A DNA stretch of 64,000 bases, taken from the NCBI RefSeq assembly GCF_004771005.1, contig NZ_RQHV01000061.1, positions 310,001 to 374,000 of the forward strand, written 5' to 3'. The stretch's first letter is position 1; every line of letters begins with the position of its first letter. Source of the stretch: Leptospira ilyithenensis. Lineage in GTDB: Bacteria; Spirochaetota; Leptospiria; Leptospirales; Leptospiraceae. Below are positions 36,371 through 44,327 of this stretch, piece after piece. The notes under the pieces are model-generated. The model was not told the origin of the DNA. It did not search any database and worked only from the letters and a program-made list of their open reading frames with translations. The translations under genes were made by a program, and so were the position numbers.

Positions 36371-37372
36371 ATGTTAGAACCAATTACAAAAGGTATCGAT
36401 GACCTAGGAAACAGCCTCTTGCAGGCACTGAATAGTGTCCAAGGTATCTTTGGAAAGGAATTGTCCGTTGCCAATCCGATCAAAGACAGCATCTTGCAAT
36501 TGGTTGGCAACACTCCTCTCATTCGTTTGAATCGGATTGGTTCCGAATATATAGGTATTCATTTTTACTTAAAGGCGGAATTTCTAAATCCTACAGGTTC
36601 CGCCAAAGACAGGACTGCGCTTGCCATGTTCATTGACGCGGAAAGACGCGGAAAACTAAAAAAAGGTATGTCAGTGGTTTTGTACGGGGCTGGCTCTTCC
36701 TCCATCAGTTTTACCTGGATTGGAAAATTCAGAGAGTACCCTGTATATTGTTTGGTGCCTCTTCATACCTCACAGGAAAGGATTCAGATTTTAAGAAGTT
36801 ACGGTGCGGAAGTGTCCGTTACCAATGAATCTGATCAGACCAGACTTGCGGAGCTTGCCGCTTCCAAAGCCCAAAAAGTCAACGGTTGGATTCCTGATGA
36901 ATCCGCAAATCCTGCAAACCCCAATTTTCATTTTAAGACGACGGGACCTGAGATCTGGAGAGACTTGCAGGGAAAAGTAGGGGCGATCGTTTCCGCACCA
37001 GGAACAGGCGGAGCCATCACTGGAATCGGAAGGTATTTGAAATCGCAAAACTCCCGTTTGAAGGTAGTGATTGCCGGAAAACAAAATTCTACCTTTCTGC
37101 GTTATGGTAGAGCCAAAGACAAAATGGAACAGGAAGCGATTTCCCTTCCTGCGGTTTACGATCCCAAACTCATTGATGAGTATTTTAACGTTTCGTCTGA
37201 AGAGGCACTTCATCTCCAAGCGGATCTTTATGAAAAAGAAGGTATCTTTGCCGGACTCACTACAGGGACTGTGATTGTAGGAGCTTTGCGGTTGTCCGAA
37301 AAAATCAGAGAGTCCGTAAATAATGAACGGGAACCTTTCAATATAGTGATCCTATCTCCCGATAGAGATTAA
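36371..37372 (+). CDS. Cysteine-synthase-family PLP protein lacking the TSGNTG loop
   Basis: 333 aa, CysK/CysM fold. The PLP lysine K79 in NPTGSAKDRTAL and the GTGGAITGIGRYL phosphate loop (211-223) are present. The substrate loop TSGNTG of true cysteine synthases is replaced by GAGSSSISF (106-114), and the C-terminal SGERYLS-type segment by LSPDRD. About 35 extra N-terminal residues precede the core. It begins 4 nt after the FKBP stop. The substrate is not predictable; it may act on a non-OAS substrate or be a regulatory paralogue. Confidence 0.78.
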   Translation: MLEPITKGIDDLGNSLLQALNSVQGIFGKELSVANPIKDSILQLVGNTPLIRLNRIGSEYIGIHFYLKAEFLNPTGSAKDRTALAMFIDAERRGKLKKGMSVVLYGAGSSSISFTWIGKFREYPVYCLVPLHTSQERIQILRSYGAEVSVTNESDQTRLAELAASKAQKVNGWIPDESANPANPNFHFKTTGPEIWRDLQGKVGAIVSAPGTGGAITGIGRYLKSQNSRLKVVIAGKQNSTFLRYGRAKDKMEQEAISLPAVYDPKLIDEYFNVSSEEALHLQADLYEKEGIFAGLTTGTVIVGALRLSEKIRESVNNEREPFNIVILSPDRD

Positions 37373-37420
37373 AATCTGAACCGGTTCGGTTACTCTCATA
37401 TTTTCCGAAAGATTTCCTTA

Positions 37421-38506
37421 TCACCAATTTTCTTTTTCTTTCTCTTCTCCGAAAGAAAACTGTCTTAGAATATTAAATCCGAGCGAGAATTCCTTTTTGC
37501 TATAATCATAGTCTGCTCCTCTGAGAAGCTGTGTATGGGCAAGCGCTCTCGTATTGGAAACAAAGAATTGAAATACATGCCCGCCGGTTTCAATATCCAC
37601 TCCCATCCCCATAGGAACGAATCTATGTTCAACGGATTTGTCCAAGATCAGGTTTTTCAAGATGATTTCGTTCATCGAAACGGAGCCAGCCATTAAACCT
37701 CTGTTAATTTGGTCTCCCGTGAGTTGGGTGATCCCGTCGATTGTTGTTTTTTGCGACTCAACCGAATAATTGTCTCCGAAATAATCCCTTTTGGGTGTGA
37801 GAATGGATTCAAAGCTGATATCGATGCGGCTTGTGATCTTGAATCTACCTCCGATGGAAAGACCGGTTCTTGCATTGGAAATATTATAGGGAGCGAAGTT
37901 CCGATGGGTGTACATGGGGGATGCTTGGATCGAAATTCTATCTGTAAATTTTCTAGAGATAAGTAGGGACCCCATATAGGATCTTTTGTCCTGGTCTGTT
38001 AGTTCATAAGTATTAAGACCACCGTTGATTCTGTTGTCCAAGGTGGAATTTCCCGTCCAGGAACGGGTGTAATACGAAAATATAAGGGATTGGTCGGAAG
38101 TTTCCTGGCCTGCCACTCCGAATAGACTTACAGTAAAGGGGAACCAGTCCTGTGACACCAAACGGAACTTAGTTCTTGCTTCATAGGTTTTGAACTGCGA
38201 AGTTCTTGCGATTCCAACACTCCATCTGTCAGTAATTCCGTAGTCCAGGGAAAGTTGCGTATTGGCGCCTTCATCCAGCCCTAAAAAATTATCGGATCCG
38301 GGCTTTGCGCTTCCGAATCTATGATTGAACCGAAAAACTAAATTTTTCGCCCCGATGTCTTCCGTGCTTGGCATATAAAGCAGACTTGTTCCCATAAAAT
38401 GAGTTTGGGGCACCGGGTCTGCATGGCGCGGCGATGAGAATACTAGAAAGAAAGAGGATACTATTACCGATAGGTATTTGAATTTGAAAGTTTTGGAATG
38501 GATCAT
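37421..38506 (-). CDS. DUF5777 beta-barrel outer-membrane protein
   Basis: 361 aa with signal peptide (VIVSSFFLVFSSPRHAD). Matches the DUF5777 pattern: LVFRFNHRFG, FLGLDEGANTQLSLDYGITDRWSVGIAR and QDWFPFTVSLFG, with amphipathic strands to the end and a C-terminal Trp. Such proteins occur beside YceI and haem lipoproteins in Bacteroidetes and Leptospira, as here. It starts 4 nt after the yceI-like stop. Probably an outer-membrane barrel. Confidence 0.8.
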   Translation of the reverse strand: MIHSKTFKFKYLSVIVSSFFLVFSSPRHADPVPQTHFMGTSLLYMPSTEDIGAKNLVFRFNHRFGSAKPGSDNFLGLDEGANTQLSLDYGITDRWSVGIARTSQFKTYEARTKFRLVSQDWFPFTVSLFGVAGQETSDQSLIFSYYTRSWTGNSTLDNRINGGLNTYELTDQDKRSYMGSLLISRKFTDRISIQASPMYTHRNFAPYNISNARTGLSIGGRFKITSRIDISFESILTPKRDYFGDNYSVESQKTTIDGITQLTGDQINRGLMAGSVSMNEIILKNLILDKSVEHRFVPMGMGVDIETGGHVFQFFVSNTRALAHTQLLRGADYDYSKKEFSLGFNILRQFSFGEEKEKENW

Positions 38507-38510
38507 TTGA

Positions 38511-39050
38511 TTACTCTGAAATTAAACTTAGTTTGACTTTGACTTGGATTTCCGGATTGATTTTCATGATTAATAATTGCGGGACTTGAATATTATAATC
38601 TTCTAATTTAATTGTAAAATAGGACAGTAGCTCGAGGGAGCCGCTATCTTTCTTTAGATTTCCCGTGAGAGAAACATTTTCCTTTTTCTTGCCGTGAAGT
38701 TCGAGACTGCCTGTAGCTTTCACTTCCCCTTGTTCTTTGATTTCAGAAACGGATCCTGAAAATATGGCGAGGGGGTAAAGTCCTGTTTCCAGATAATTGT
38801 CATGTAGATGGGATGTCTGTAGTCGGTTCGGAGTTTTTAGGTCCTTCAAATTGACTTCTATATAAATCTGTTTCGACTTGCCGTCCACCCAACCGGAAAC
38901 GGTCATTCCTTCTCCGGTGATTGTTTCCAGGCTCGATTCCGATTTGAAATAAACTTTGCCGGAATTTACAGTCCAACGTTTGGATTCCGACCGGATTGCA
39001 CTTGTAAATGTAATTCCGGATATGAGGAAAAGCAGTGCAAAGTATTTCAA
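38511..39050 (-). CDS. YceI-family periplasmic protein
   Basis: 179 aa with signal peptide (FALLFLISGITFTSA). The YceI lipocalin-like barrel is visible: WTVNSGKVYFKSESSLET, VSGWVDGKSKQI, HDNYLETGLYPLAIF and ATGSLELHGKK. The family binds isoprenoid chains, typically polyprenyl quinones, in the periplasm. It overlaps the haem-lipoprotein gene by 4 nt (ATGA) and precedes the DUF5777 gene. Confidence 0.84.
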   Translation of the reverse strand: MKYFALLFLISGITFTSAIRSESKRWTVNSGKVYFKSESSLETITGEGMTVSGWVDGKSKQIYIEVNLKDLKTPNRLQTSHLHDNYLETGLYPLAIFSGSVSEIKEQGEVKATGSLELHGKKKENVSLTGNLKKDSGSLELLSYFTIKLEDYNIQVPQLLIMKINPEIQVKVKLSLISE

Positions 39051-39493
39051 GGGTTGGAACCGCCTAATATCCAGCAGTAGATGGCTTTGTCTACGGATTG
39101 ATTTGTGTTCACAGCCATGGAACCTGTGGATTGGGCAGTGTAAAGTGAGGAGGTAGTAGGTGACCCGGCAACTGTATAACCTTTTACCTGGTTGTAGTTA
39201 GTCGCATTGTATCTGGTAGTTCCGTCATGACAGCCGGAAGAACCGCAAGTGGAATTAAAACCTGCCGTCGCCAAAGATGAGAATGCGGGAGCGGCTACTT
39301 CACAGGTCGGGATGGGAAACTTTCCTGTTGTTGAGCTTGTGCCGGATAAAGATCCAGATCTGGACAATTGGGAAAGCAAAGCCGCACCGATGGCAGCATC
39401 TTGGTCTTTTTCGCTGGCTTTTTCATCTACGCAAGCGGTGAAACTCATCACTAAAACCAGGGAACTAAAAACTGAATTGGAAAATTTTGACAT
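39047..39493 (-). CDS. Haem-c-like (CxxxxCH) lipoprotein
   Basis: 148 aa. Lipobox MSFTACVD with Cys near 21. A single haem-like site CGSSGCHDG (about 94-102, CX4CH) resembles cytochrome domains of this operon type rather than the usual CxxCH. A Ser/Gly linker precedes it; another Cys is near the C-terminus (YCWILGG). Probably a periplasmic or surface electron carrier. First of three genes with YceI and DUF5777. Covalent haem attachment is inferred. Confidence 0.74.
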   Translation of the reverse strand: MSKFSNSVFSSLVLVMSFTACVDEKASEKDQDAAIGAALLSQLSRSGSLSGTSSTTGKFPIPTCEVAAPAFSSLATAGFNSTCGSSGCHDGTTRYNATNYNQVKGYTVAGSPTTSSLYTAQSTGSMAVNTNQSVDKAIYCWILGGSNP

Positions 39494-39548
39494 AAGAATC
39501 CTCGGACGTTTTTTGTATTTCTGAATCTTTCCAGTATCCTGGACTTTC

Positions 39549-39578
39549 TGTATAATAATTTATTTACCGGATTGAAAA
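39549..39578 (-). promoter_or_regulatory. Likely promoter of the haem-lipoprotein/YceI/DUF5777 operon
   Basis: On the minus strand TTTTCA (39578-39573) and TATACA (39554-39549) are separated by 18 bp. A 14-bp dyad TCCAG-TATC-CTGGA (39530-39543) lies just downstream and could bind a repressor. Sequence-only prediction. Confidence 0.4.
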
Positions 39579-39622
39579 GGAAATCTTTTTCCCGTATAAA
39601 GAATTCAACAAAAATCTTATAT

Positions 39623-41347
39623 TTACTTCTGGTATAGCTTTTTGATGTCAGAAAGAGAGTCCCGGGCCACTTGTTCCCCCAACTGAATGAATTCCTTGTT
39701 TCTCCAAAATTCAAACCAATTCGAATTTTCAAGAATCGGATTGAGGTAAACATCCGCATCCTGTGCCGAGTATTTCCCGATTCTGTATTGGAGGGAATAG
39801 AGACTATTTACAATGATATCAAGCACATTCAAATTCAATAATTTGTTTGTTTTCATCGTATCCCGGGACGAAGGCATGGAATTCACTGCGATGATTTTTT
39901 CCACTCCTTCCAGTTTCAGAGGAGAAACGGGAAGTGGGTTTACAATCCCTCCGTCTACATAGATTTTTCCGTTTTCCTGGGGCTGGGGAACAAACACTCC
40001 CGGAATGGAAATACTTGCCATTACCGCATCGAGCACTCTTCCTTCGGAAAGGACGATTTCCTTTCTGTTCGTGATATCGCAGGAAACAAGTCTGAGTTTG
40101 ATCGGAAGGTCCTCAAAATACAAATCCCCCAGATATTTTTCCAATAAACTTCTTACATTCTTTCCGTGGAGAAGTCCTTGTCCCGGAAAAGAGAAATCAA
40201 CCAATTTCAACATTTTGAATATGGAATCAATTTCGTTTAACAAAGGTAAGATCCCTTTGTAGCCGAGGCCGCTCGCCCAGAAAGCTCCTATCACGGAACC
40301 TATACTGGTTCCGGAAATGATATCCAAGGCAAGTCCTTCTTCTTCAAAGACTTTCATAATTCCCACTTGGGCGAGTCCTAAAGCGGCTCCTCCTCCGAGT
40401 GCAATCCCCACTTGGACTCCTGAAAATTCACGCGCCTTTCTACGGATATGAATTTCCAATTTTCCATCATCAATGATGGATTCGATGGGGGTTTCGTGAT
40501 AAAGAACTTCGTTGGATTTGGATTCTTCGGAAATACATTCTTTCAAAGGATCGAAAGGATTTTCTTCCGTAGGTTTGTTTTTCCCCACCAGGTTGACTAT
40601 GTTATCCGATTCTTCCAAAAGTGTTCGTATGAGTTCGGGCGGGTCTTCCGGAAAGATTTCCAAAAATATAAATGAATGCGTTGGGTAATGCCTCCCCAAT
40701 GTTTCTTTGATTTTATCGGGGCTTTTGAATCTATATTGTTTCAGTGCGTCCGATTTTATAATATCGCTGACCGTTTGCTGGTTGAAACGAAGTATGACTG
40801 TCTTTTTCCCCGATTCTTCTTCTATTGCTTCCGCCAATCTGGTAGAATAAAAATCCATGGCAAAAGGGGATGAATGGATAAAACAAACTACCGAGTTGCG
40901 AAAGTATTCTTTGCTGCCCAAAAGTTCGTTTCGCAAAGTCTTTGTTAGCATTTTGGAAAATGTCGTGGAAAGAAAAGGGATTTTGCGGATCAGTTCCTGG
41001 AAATTGTTTTGGGATAGTACGAGAAATCTTGATTCGGAAAGTGTTTTGGCATGATGGGAATGATCTTCTCCTGTCAAAAGAGAGTGGATTCCAAAATATT
41101 CTCCTTTTTTAAGAACCTGTAATTCTTCTTCTTTGATTTCTCCCTTCGCCGGGATATAAATCCGAACGGATCCTGAAAGAATCAGATAAAGACTTTGGTT
41201 GTTTTCCCCTTTTTTATAGAGTAATTCCTCTCTTTTGGATTCTACAATCTGCACACTTTCCGCCACCAATTGAAGTTCTTTTTTTTGCAAACTTCGAAAC
41301 AGGGGAAGCCCGGAAACCAAGTGGATTTTGCCTTCGATATCTTTCAT
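39623..41347 (-). CDS. Patatin-like phospholipase with N-terminal cyclic-nucleotide-binding domain
   Basis: 574 aa from ATG 41347; a TTG at 41416 could extend it by 23 residues but lacks a ribosome site. N-terminal CNMP-binding domain (LYLILSGSVRIYIP; GEYFGIHSLLTGE), a middle region (KTVILRFNQQTVSDI), then the patatin hydrolase: GGGAALGLAQVGIM (oxyanion), GTSIGSVIGAF (GxSxG) and VDGGIVNPLP (DG dyad). Resembles NTE/PNPLA6 lysophospholipases. Whether cAMP or another ligand regulates it is not testable here. Confidence 0.88.
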   Translation of the reverse strand: MKDIEGKIHLVSGLPLFRSLQKKELQLVAESVQIVESKREELLYKKGENNQSLYLILSGSVRIYIPAKGEIKEEELQVLKKGEYFGIHSLLTGEDHSHHAKTLSESRFLVLSQNNFQELIRKIPFLSTTFSKMLTKTLRNELLGSKEYFRNSVVCFIHSSPFAMDFYSTRLAEAIEEESGKKTVILRFNQQTVSDIIKSDALKQYRFKSPDKIKETLGRHYPTHSFIFLEIFPEDPPELIRTLLEESDNIVNLVGKNKPTEENPFDPLKECISEESKSNEVLYHETPIESIIDDGKLEIHIRRKAREFSGVQVGIALGGGAALGLAQVGIMKVFEEEGLALDIISGTSIGSVIGAFWASGLGYKGILPLLNEIDSIFKMLKLVDFSFPGQGLLHGKNVRSLLEKYLGDLYFEDLPIKLRLVSCDITNRKEIVLSEGRVLDAVMASISIPGVFVPQPQENGKIYVDGGIVNPLPVSPLKLEGVEKIIAVNSMPSSRDTMKTNKLLNLNVLDIIVNSLYSLQYRIGKYSAQDADVYLNPILENSNWFEFWRNKEFIQLGEQVARDSLSDIKKLYQK

Positions 41348-41425
41348 TTTAAGCCAACTCTTCTGCCAGATTCCAGGATCTTTGCGAAAAGAAATTTTGT
41401 TTTTCACCAGTTTCAAAGTTTTTTG

Positions 41426-41455
41426 TTGACTAGTTATCCGTTAAGTAGTTATCAT
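41426..41455 (+). promoter_or_regulatory. Sigma-70-type promoter of recN
   Basis: TTGACT (41426-41431) and TATCAT (41450-41455), 18 bp apart, precede recN by 25 bp. AGGAG (41469-41473) sits 6 nt before its ATG. No LexA-type box was recognised near it. Confidence 0.6.
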
Positions 41456-41479
41456 GTGTATAGCAAATAGGAGTTTGGT

Positions 41480-43189
41480 ATGATTACACATTTAAAAATT
41501 CGCGACTTCGCCTTGATTGAATCCCTGGATTTGGACTTTCAGACAGGGCTTTCTATTTTTACAGGAGAGTCAGGTTCAGGCAAGTCTCTCGTTTTTGATG
41601 CGGTAACATCACTCCTCGGGGGGAGGTGTTCCACTTCCAATATCCGAACCGGAAAAGAGAAATACTCCCTCCAAGCGATTGTTTCTTTAAAGGATCATCC
41701 CGAGGCAAAGACCTATCTCACGGAACAAGGATTCCAATGGGAGGGCGAGGAGATCATTCTCACCAAAGAGCTGTTAAAAGATGGAAAAGCGAGGGTCAAA
41801 ATCGGAGACTCTCTTGCTTCGACGACTCACTTGCGGGAGCTGGGAAAGACGATTGCAGAAATTCACAGTCAGAACGAACAACTTTTCCTTTTGGAAAAAT
41901 CCCATCAGTTGGAGTTTTTGGATCGTTTCGGTCGTTTGGAATCTTTAAAGGCAAAAGTGAAACTTTCCTTGCAAAACTTCAGGCATTGGAAGGAAAAATT
42001 GGTCAGTTTCGAAGAATCTGTATTACATTCCAAAAAAAGAAGGGAAATACTTAATTACGAAATCGGAGAGATCGAATCCATTTCCCCCAAAGAGGGTGAG
42101 GACGAGTCTCTCGCCCAAGAAGAACGATTTCTCGCCAACGGAGAGAAATTATCGGAAAACTACCGTTATATCCTGGAAGAGTTGTCCGATAAGGAAAACT
42201 CGATTCTCAAAGTCTTTCCCTCTCTTTTGCATTCTATTGAAAAGATCACTCAGCTTGTTCCTGAAAAAATGCCCATCCGGGAAGAATGGGAAGATGTATA
42301 TGATCGCTTGAAAGCGCTTAAATCCACACTCAGAGAGGACGAAGAAGAATTATTTTTCAGCCCGGATCGTTTGGATATGGTTCAGACAAGATTGCAGGAA
42401 TTGACCAAGCTCAAAAAAAAGTACTCCTCTTCTGTCGCGGATATTCTACTCCAACTGCAAGAGAAAAAGGCAGAATTGGAAAAATGGTCTTTGGAAGAAG
42501 ACGATCGTGATTTTTTAGTTCAAAAACACGACCAATCCCTTGCCGAATTGAAAGAACTTGTATTTCAATTGTCCAGATCCAGACGCAATATTTTGAATTC
42601 TTTCGAAGAAGAAGTGCAGAAAGAATTGCAGGATCTGGGAATGGAGGGAGCCCGTCTGCAAGTTGTTTTGCGATGGGAGGAAAATCCGAACGGAGAGGTG
42701 GAAGACGGTGCCAAGTCTTATTTCCTGTCAGAATCGGGACTCGACCAAGTGGAATTCTATTTTAGTGCCAATTTGGGTGAAAAACCAAGGCCTCTCCGCA
42801 AAGTGGTGTCCGGTGGGGAATTGTCCAGAGTGATGCTTGGACTCAGGAGTGTGCTTGGGAAATTTTGCCCATCTCCTCCGATTTTGATCTTGGATGAGGT
42901 GGATACCGGCCTCGGAGGAGAGGCTGCGAATGCTTTGGCCACAAAACTGAAGAGATTGTCACGCAATTCACAGATTTTGCTTATCACGCACACACAACAG
43001 ATCGCTGCGTCTGCGGATTCTCACTTCCTGCTTGCGAAATATGCTGAAAATGGACGCACTTTCAGTCAGGCAAAAATTTTAAATTTTGGGGAACGCAAAT
43101 TGGAGCTAGCCCGGATGATCGGAGGGAAACAAGTCACCCAAGGTGTTCTCAAGGCTGCAACAGATTTATTACAGAAGAAGGCAGTTTAA
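41480..43189 (+). CDS. recN: DNA repair protein RecN
   Basis: 569 aa SMC-like ATPase of recombinational repair. Walker A FTGESGSGKS (28-37), signature VVSGGELSRVMLGL and Walker B ILILDEVDTGLGG are intact; the middle is coiled-coil (about 150-370). HIS motif THTQQIAASAD follows. It starts after a clear promoter and ribosome site and is divergent from the patatin gene. Confidence 0.94.
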   Translation: MITHLKIRDFALIESLDLDFQTGLSIFTGESGSGKSLVFDAVTSLLGGRCSTSNIRTGKEKYSLQAIVSLKDHPEAKTYLTEQGFQWEGEEIILTKELLKDGKARVKIGDSLASTTHLRELGKTIAEIHSQNEQLFLLEKSHQLEFLDRFGRLESLKAKVKLSLQNFRHWKEKLVSFEESVLHSKKRREILNYEIGEIESISPKEGEDESLAQEERFLANGEKLSENYRYILEELSDKENSILKVFPSLLHSIEKITQLVPEKMPIREEWEDVYDRLKALKSTLREDEEELFFSPDRLDMVQTRLQELTKLKKKYSSSVADILLQLQEKKAELEKWSLEEDDRDFLVQKHDQSLAELKELVFQLSRSRRNILNSFEEEVQKELQDLGMEGARLQVVLRWEENPNGEVEDGAKSYFLSESGLDQVEFYFSANLGEKPRPLRKVVSGGELSRVMLGLRSVLGKFCPSPPILILDEVDTGLGGEAANALATKLKRLSRNSQILLITHTQQIAASADSHFLLAKYAENGRTFSQAKILNFGERKLELARMIGGKQVTQGVLKAATDLLQKKAV

Positions 43190-43264
43190 TTGGATTAAAA
43201 TAGTATTTGGCGAAAAAGGGAAGAAAGAAATCCTTATTCTGTAATCCTGAATTGGGGTCATTTA

Positions 43265-43885
43265 ATGTTCTTTCCTTTCGCTAAATCAGATTCAATTATT
43301 TCTTCCGTTCCACCTGAAACGATACCGATTGTAATTATCTTCGTATCTATTGTTGGTTTTACCATTATCATTGAACGACTTGTTTTTTTCTGGAAGTTGA
43401 AACCCATCCCTCAGGATGATTTGAAAAAAATCAGAGAACTTGTTAGGGAAAAAAAATGGGATGAGGCAAAAGATCTTCTTTCACAAAAGACGATTGCTCC
43501 TGCTTCCGTAGTATTACAGTTAGCCTTCGACCTGAAGCGCAGAAACGTAGAGTATCTGGAGGATGATGTAAGACAGGAAGGTTTTCGCCAAATCAGTCTT
43601 ATGGAAAAATACCTCACCAGTCTCGGAACCATCGCTACCATTGCACCTCTTCTGGGGGTTCTTGGAACCGTGATTGGAATCGTCCGGTCATTTGCAGAAG
43701 GTGCCGGAACCAAGGGAGCGGAAGTAGGAATCTCGGAGGCTTTAGTAACAACTGCTATGGGGCTCGGAGTTGCCATTCCAGCGTATGTATTTTACAATTA
43801 TTTCTCTCGTTCAAAAGAAGAGCGAATTATCGAATTGGAAAATGCAACGGATCTTGTGCTTCCCTACGTAACCAAGCAAAAATAA
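43265..43885 (+). CDS. exbB: ExbB/TolQ-family proton channel subunit
   Basis: 206 aa. One N-terminal transmembrane helix (IPIVIIFVSIVGFTIIIERL), a cytoplasmic loop, and two C-terminal helices with IATIAPLLGVLGTVIGIVRSF and ALVTTAMGLGVAIPAYVFYNYF, the MotA/TolQ/ExbB signature. Works with the next gene to convert proton motive force to mechanical work. Seven nt precede exbD. TolQ versus ExbB type is not decided. Confidence 0.9.
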   Translation: MFFPFAKSDSIISSVPPETIPIVIIFVSIVGFTIIIERLVFFWKLKPIPQDDLKKIRELVREKKWDEAKDLLSQKTIAPASVVLQLAFDLKRRNVEYLEDDVRQEGFRQISLMEKYLTSLGTIATIAPLLGVLGTVIGIVRSFAEGAGTKGAEVGISEALVTTAMGLGVAIPAYVFYNYFSRSKEERIIELENATDLVLPYVTKQK

Positions 43886-43891
43886 GTTATT

Positions 43892-44323
43892 ATGAAGTTT
43901 CGCAAGAAGCAACAATCATTCAGCAATATCGAACTCGCGCCACTCATTGACGTTATTTCTTTTATTGTTATCTATTTTCTTATGAATGCTACCCTGGAAA
44001 AGAATACCGCTTTGAAAGTGGAACTTCCCAGATCCTCCAGTGTAGCCAAGGAAAAAGTAAAAGATGAATTGATCATCACTGTTGATAAACAAGGCAAAGT
44101 GTTTTTAGATCAGAATACGGAAGCAGTTGCATTGGATTCTTTGACAGAGAAGATCAACGGGTTTTTAGGGCCTGAAAAAGAAAGAGACCCAAAAAAGAAT
44201 AAAGTAATTATCCGCGGAGATGGCGGTGCTTCTTACCAAATTGTTGTAAAAGTAATAGATGCTGTAAATGCAGCGGGTGTTAGCCGATTTAACTTAGCAA
44301 TGGTAAAAGGTACTTCAAAATAG
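43892..44323 (+). CDS. exbD: ExbD/TolR-family protein
   Basis: 143 aa. One N-terminal transmembrane helix with the proton-carrying Asp ([17 protein letters not shown]) and a periplasmic domain ([39 protein letters not shown]). Pairs with the upstream ExbB-type subunit. Four nt after its stop, bamA begins at a TTG, so the three genes are probably one transcript. Confidence 0.9.
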   Translation: MKFRKKQQSFSNIELAPLIDVISFIVIYFLMNATLEKNTALKVELPRSSSVAKEKVKDELIITVDKQGKVFLDQNTEAVALDSLTEKINGFLGPEKERDPKKNKVIIRGDGGASYQIVVKVIDAVNAAGVSRFNLAMVKGTSK

Positions 44324-44327
44324 ATTT

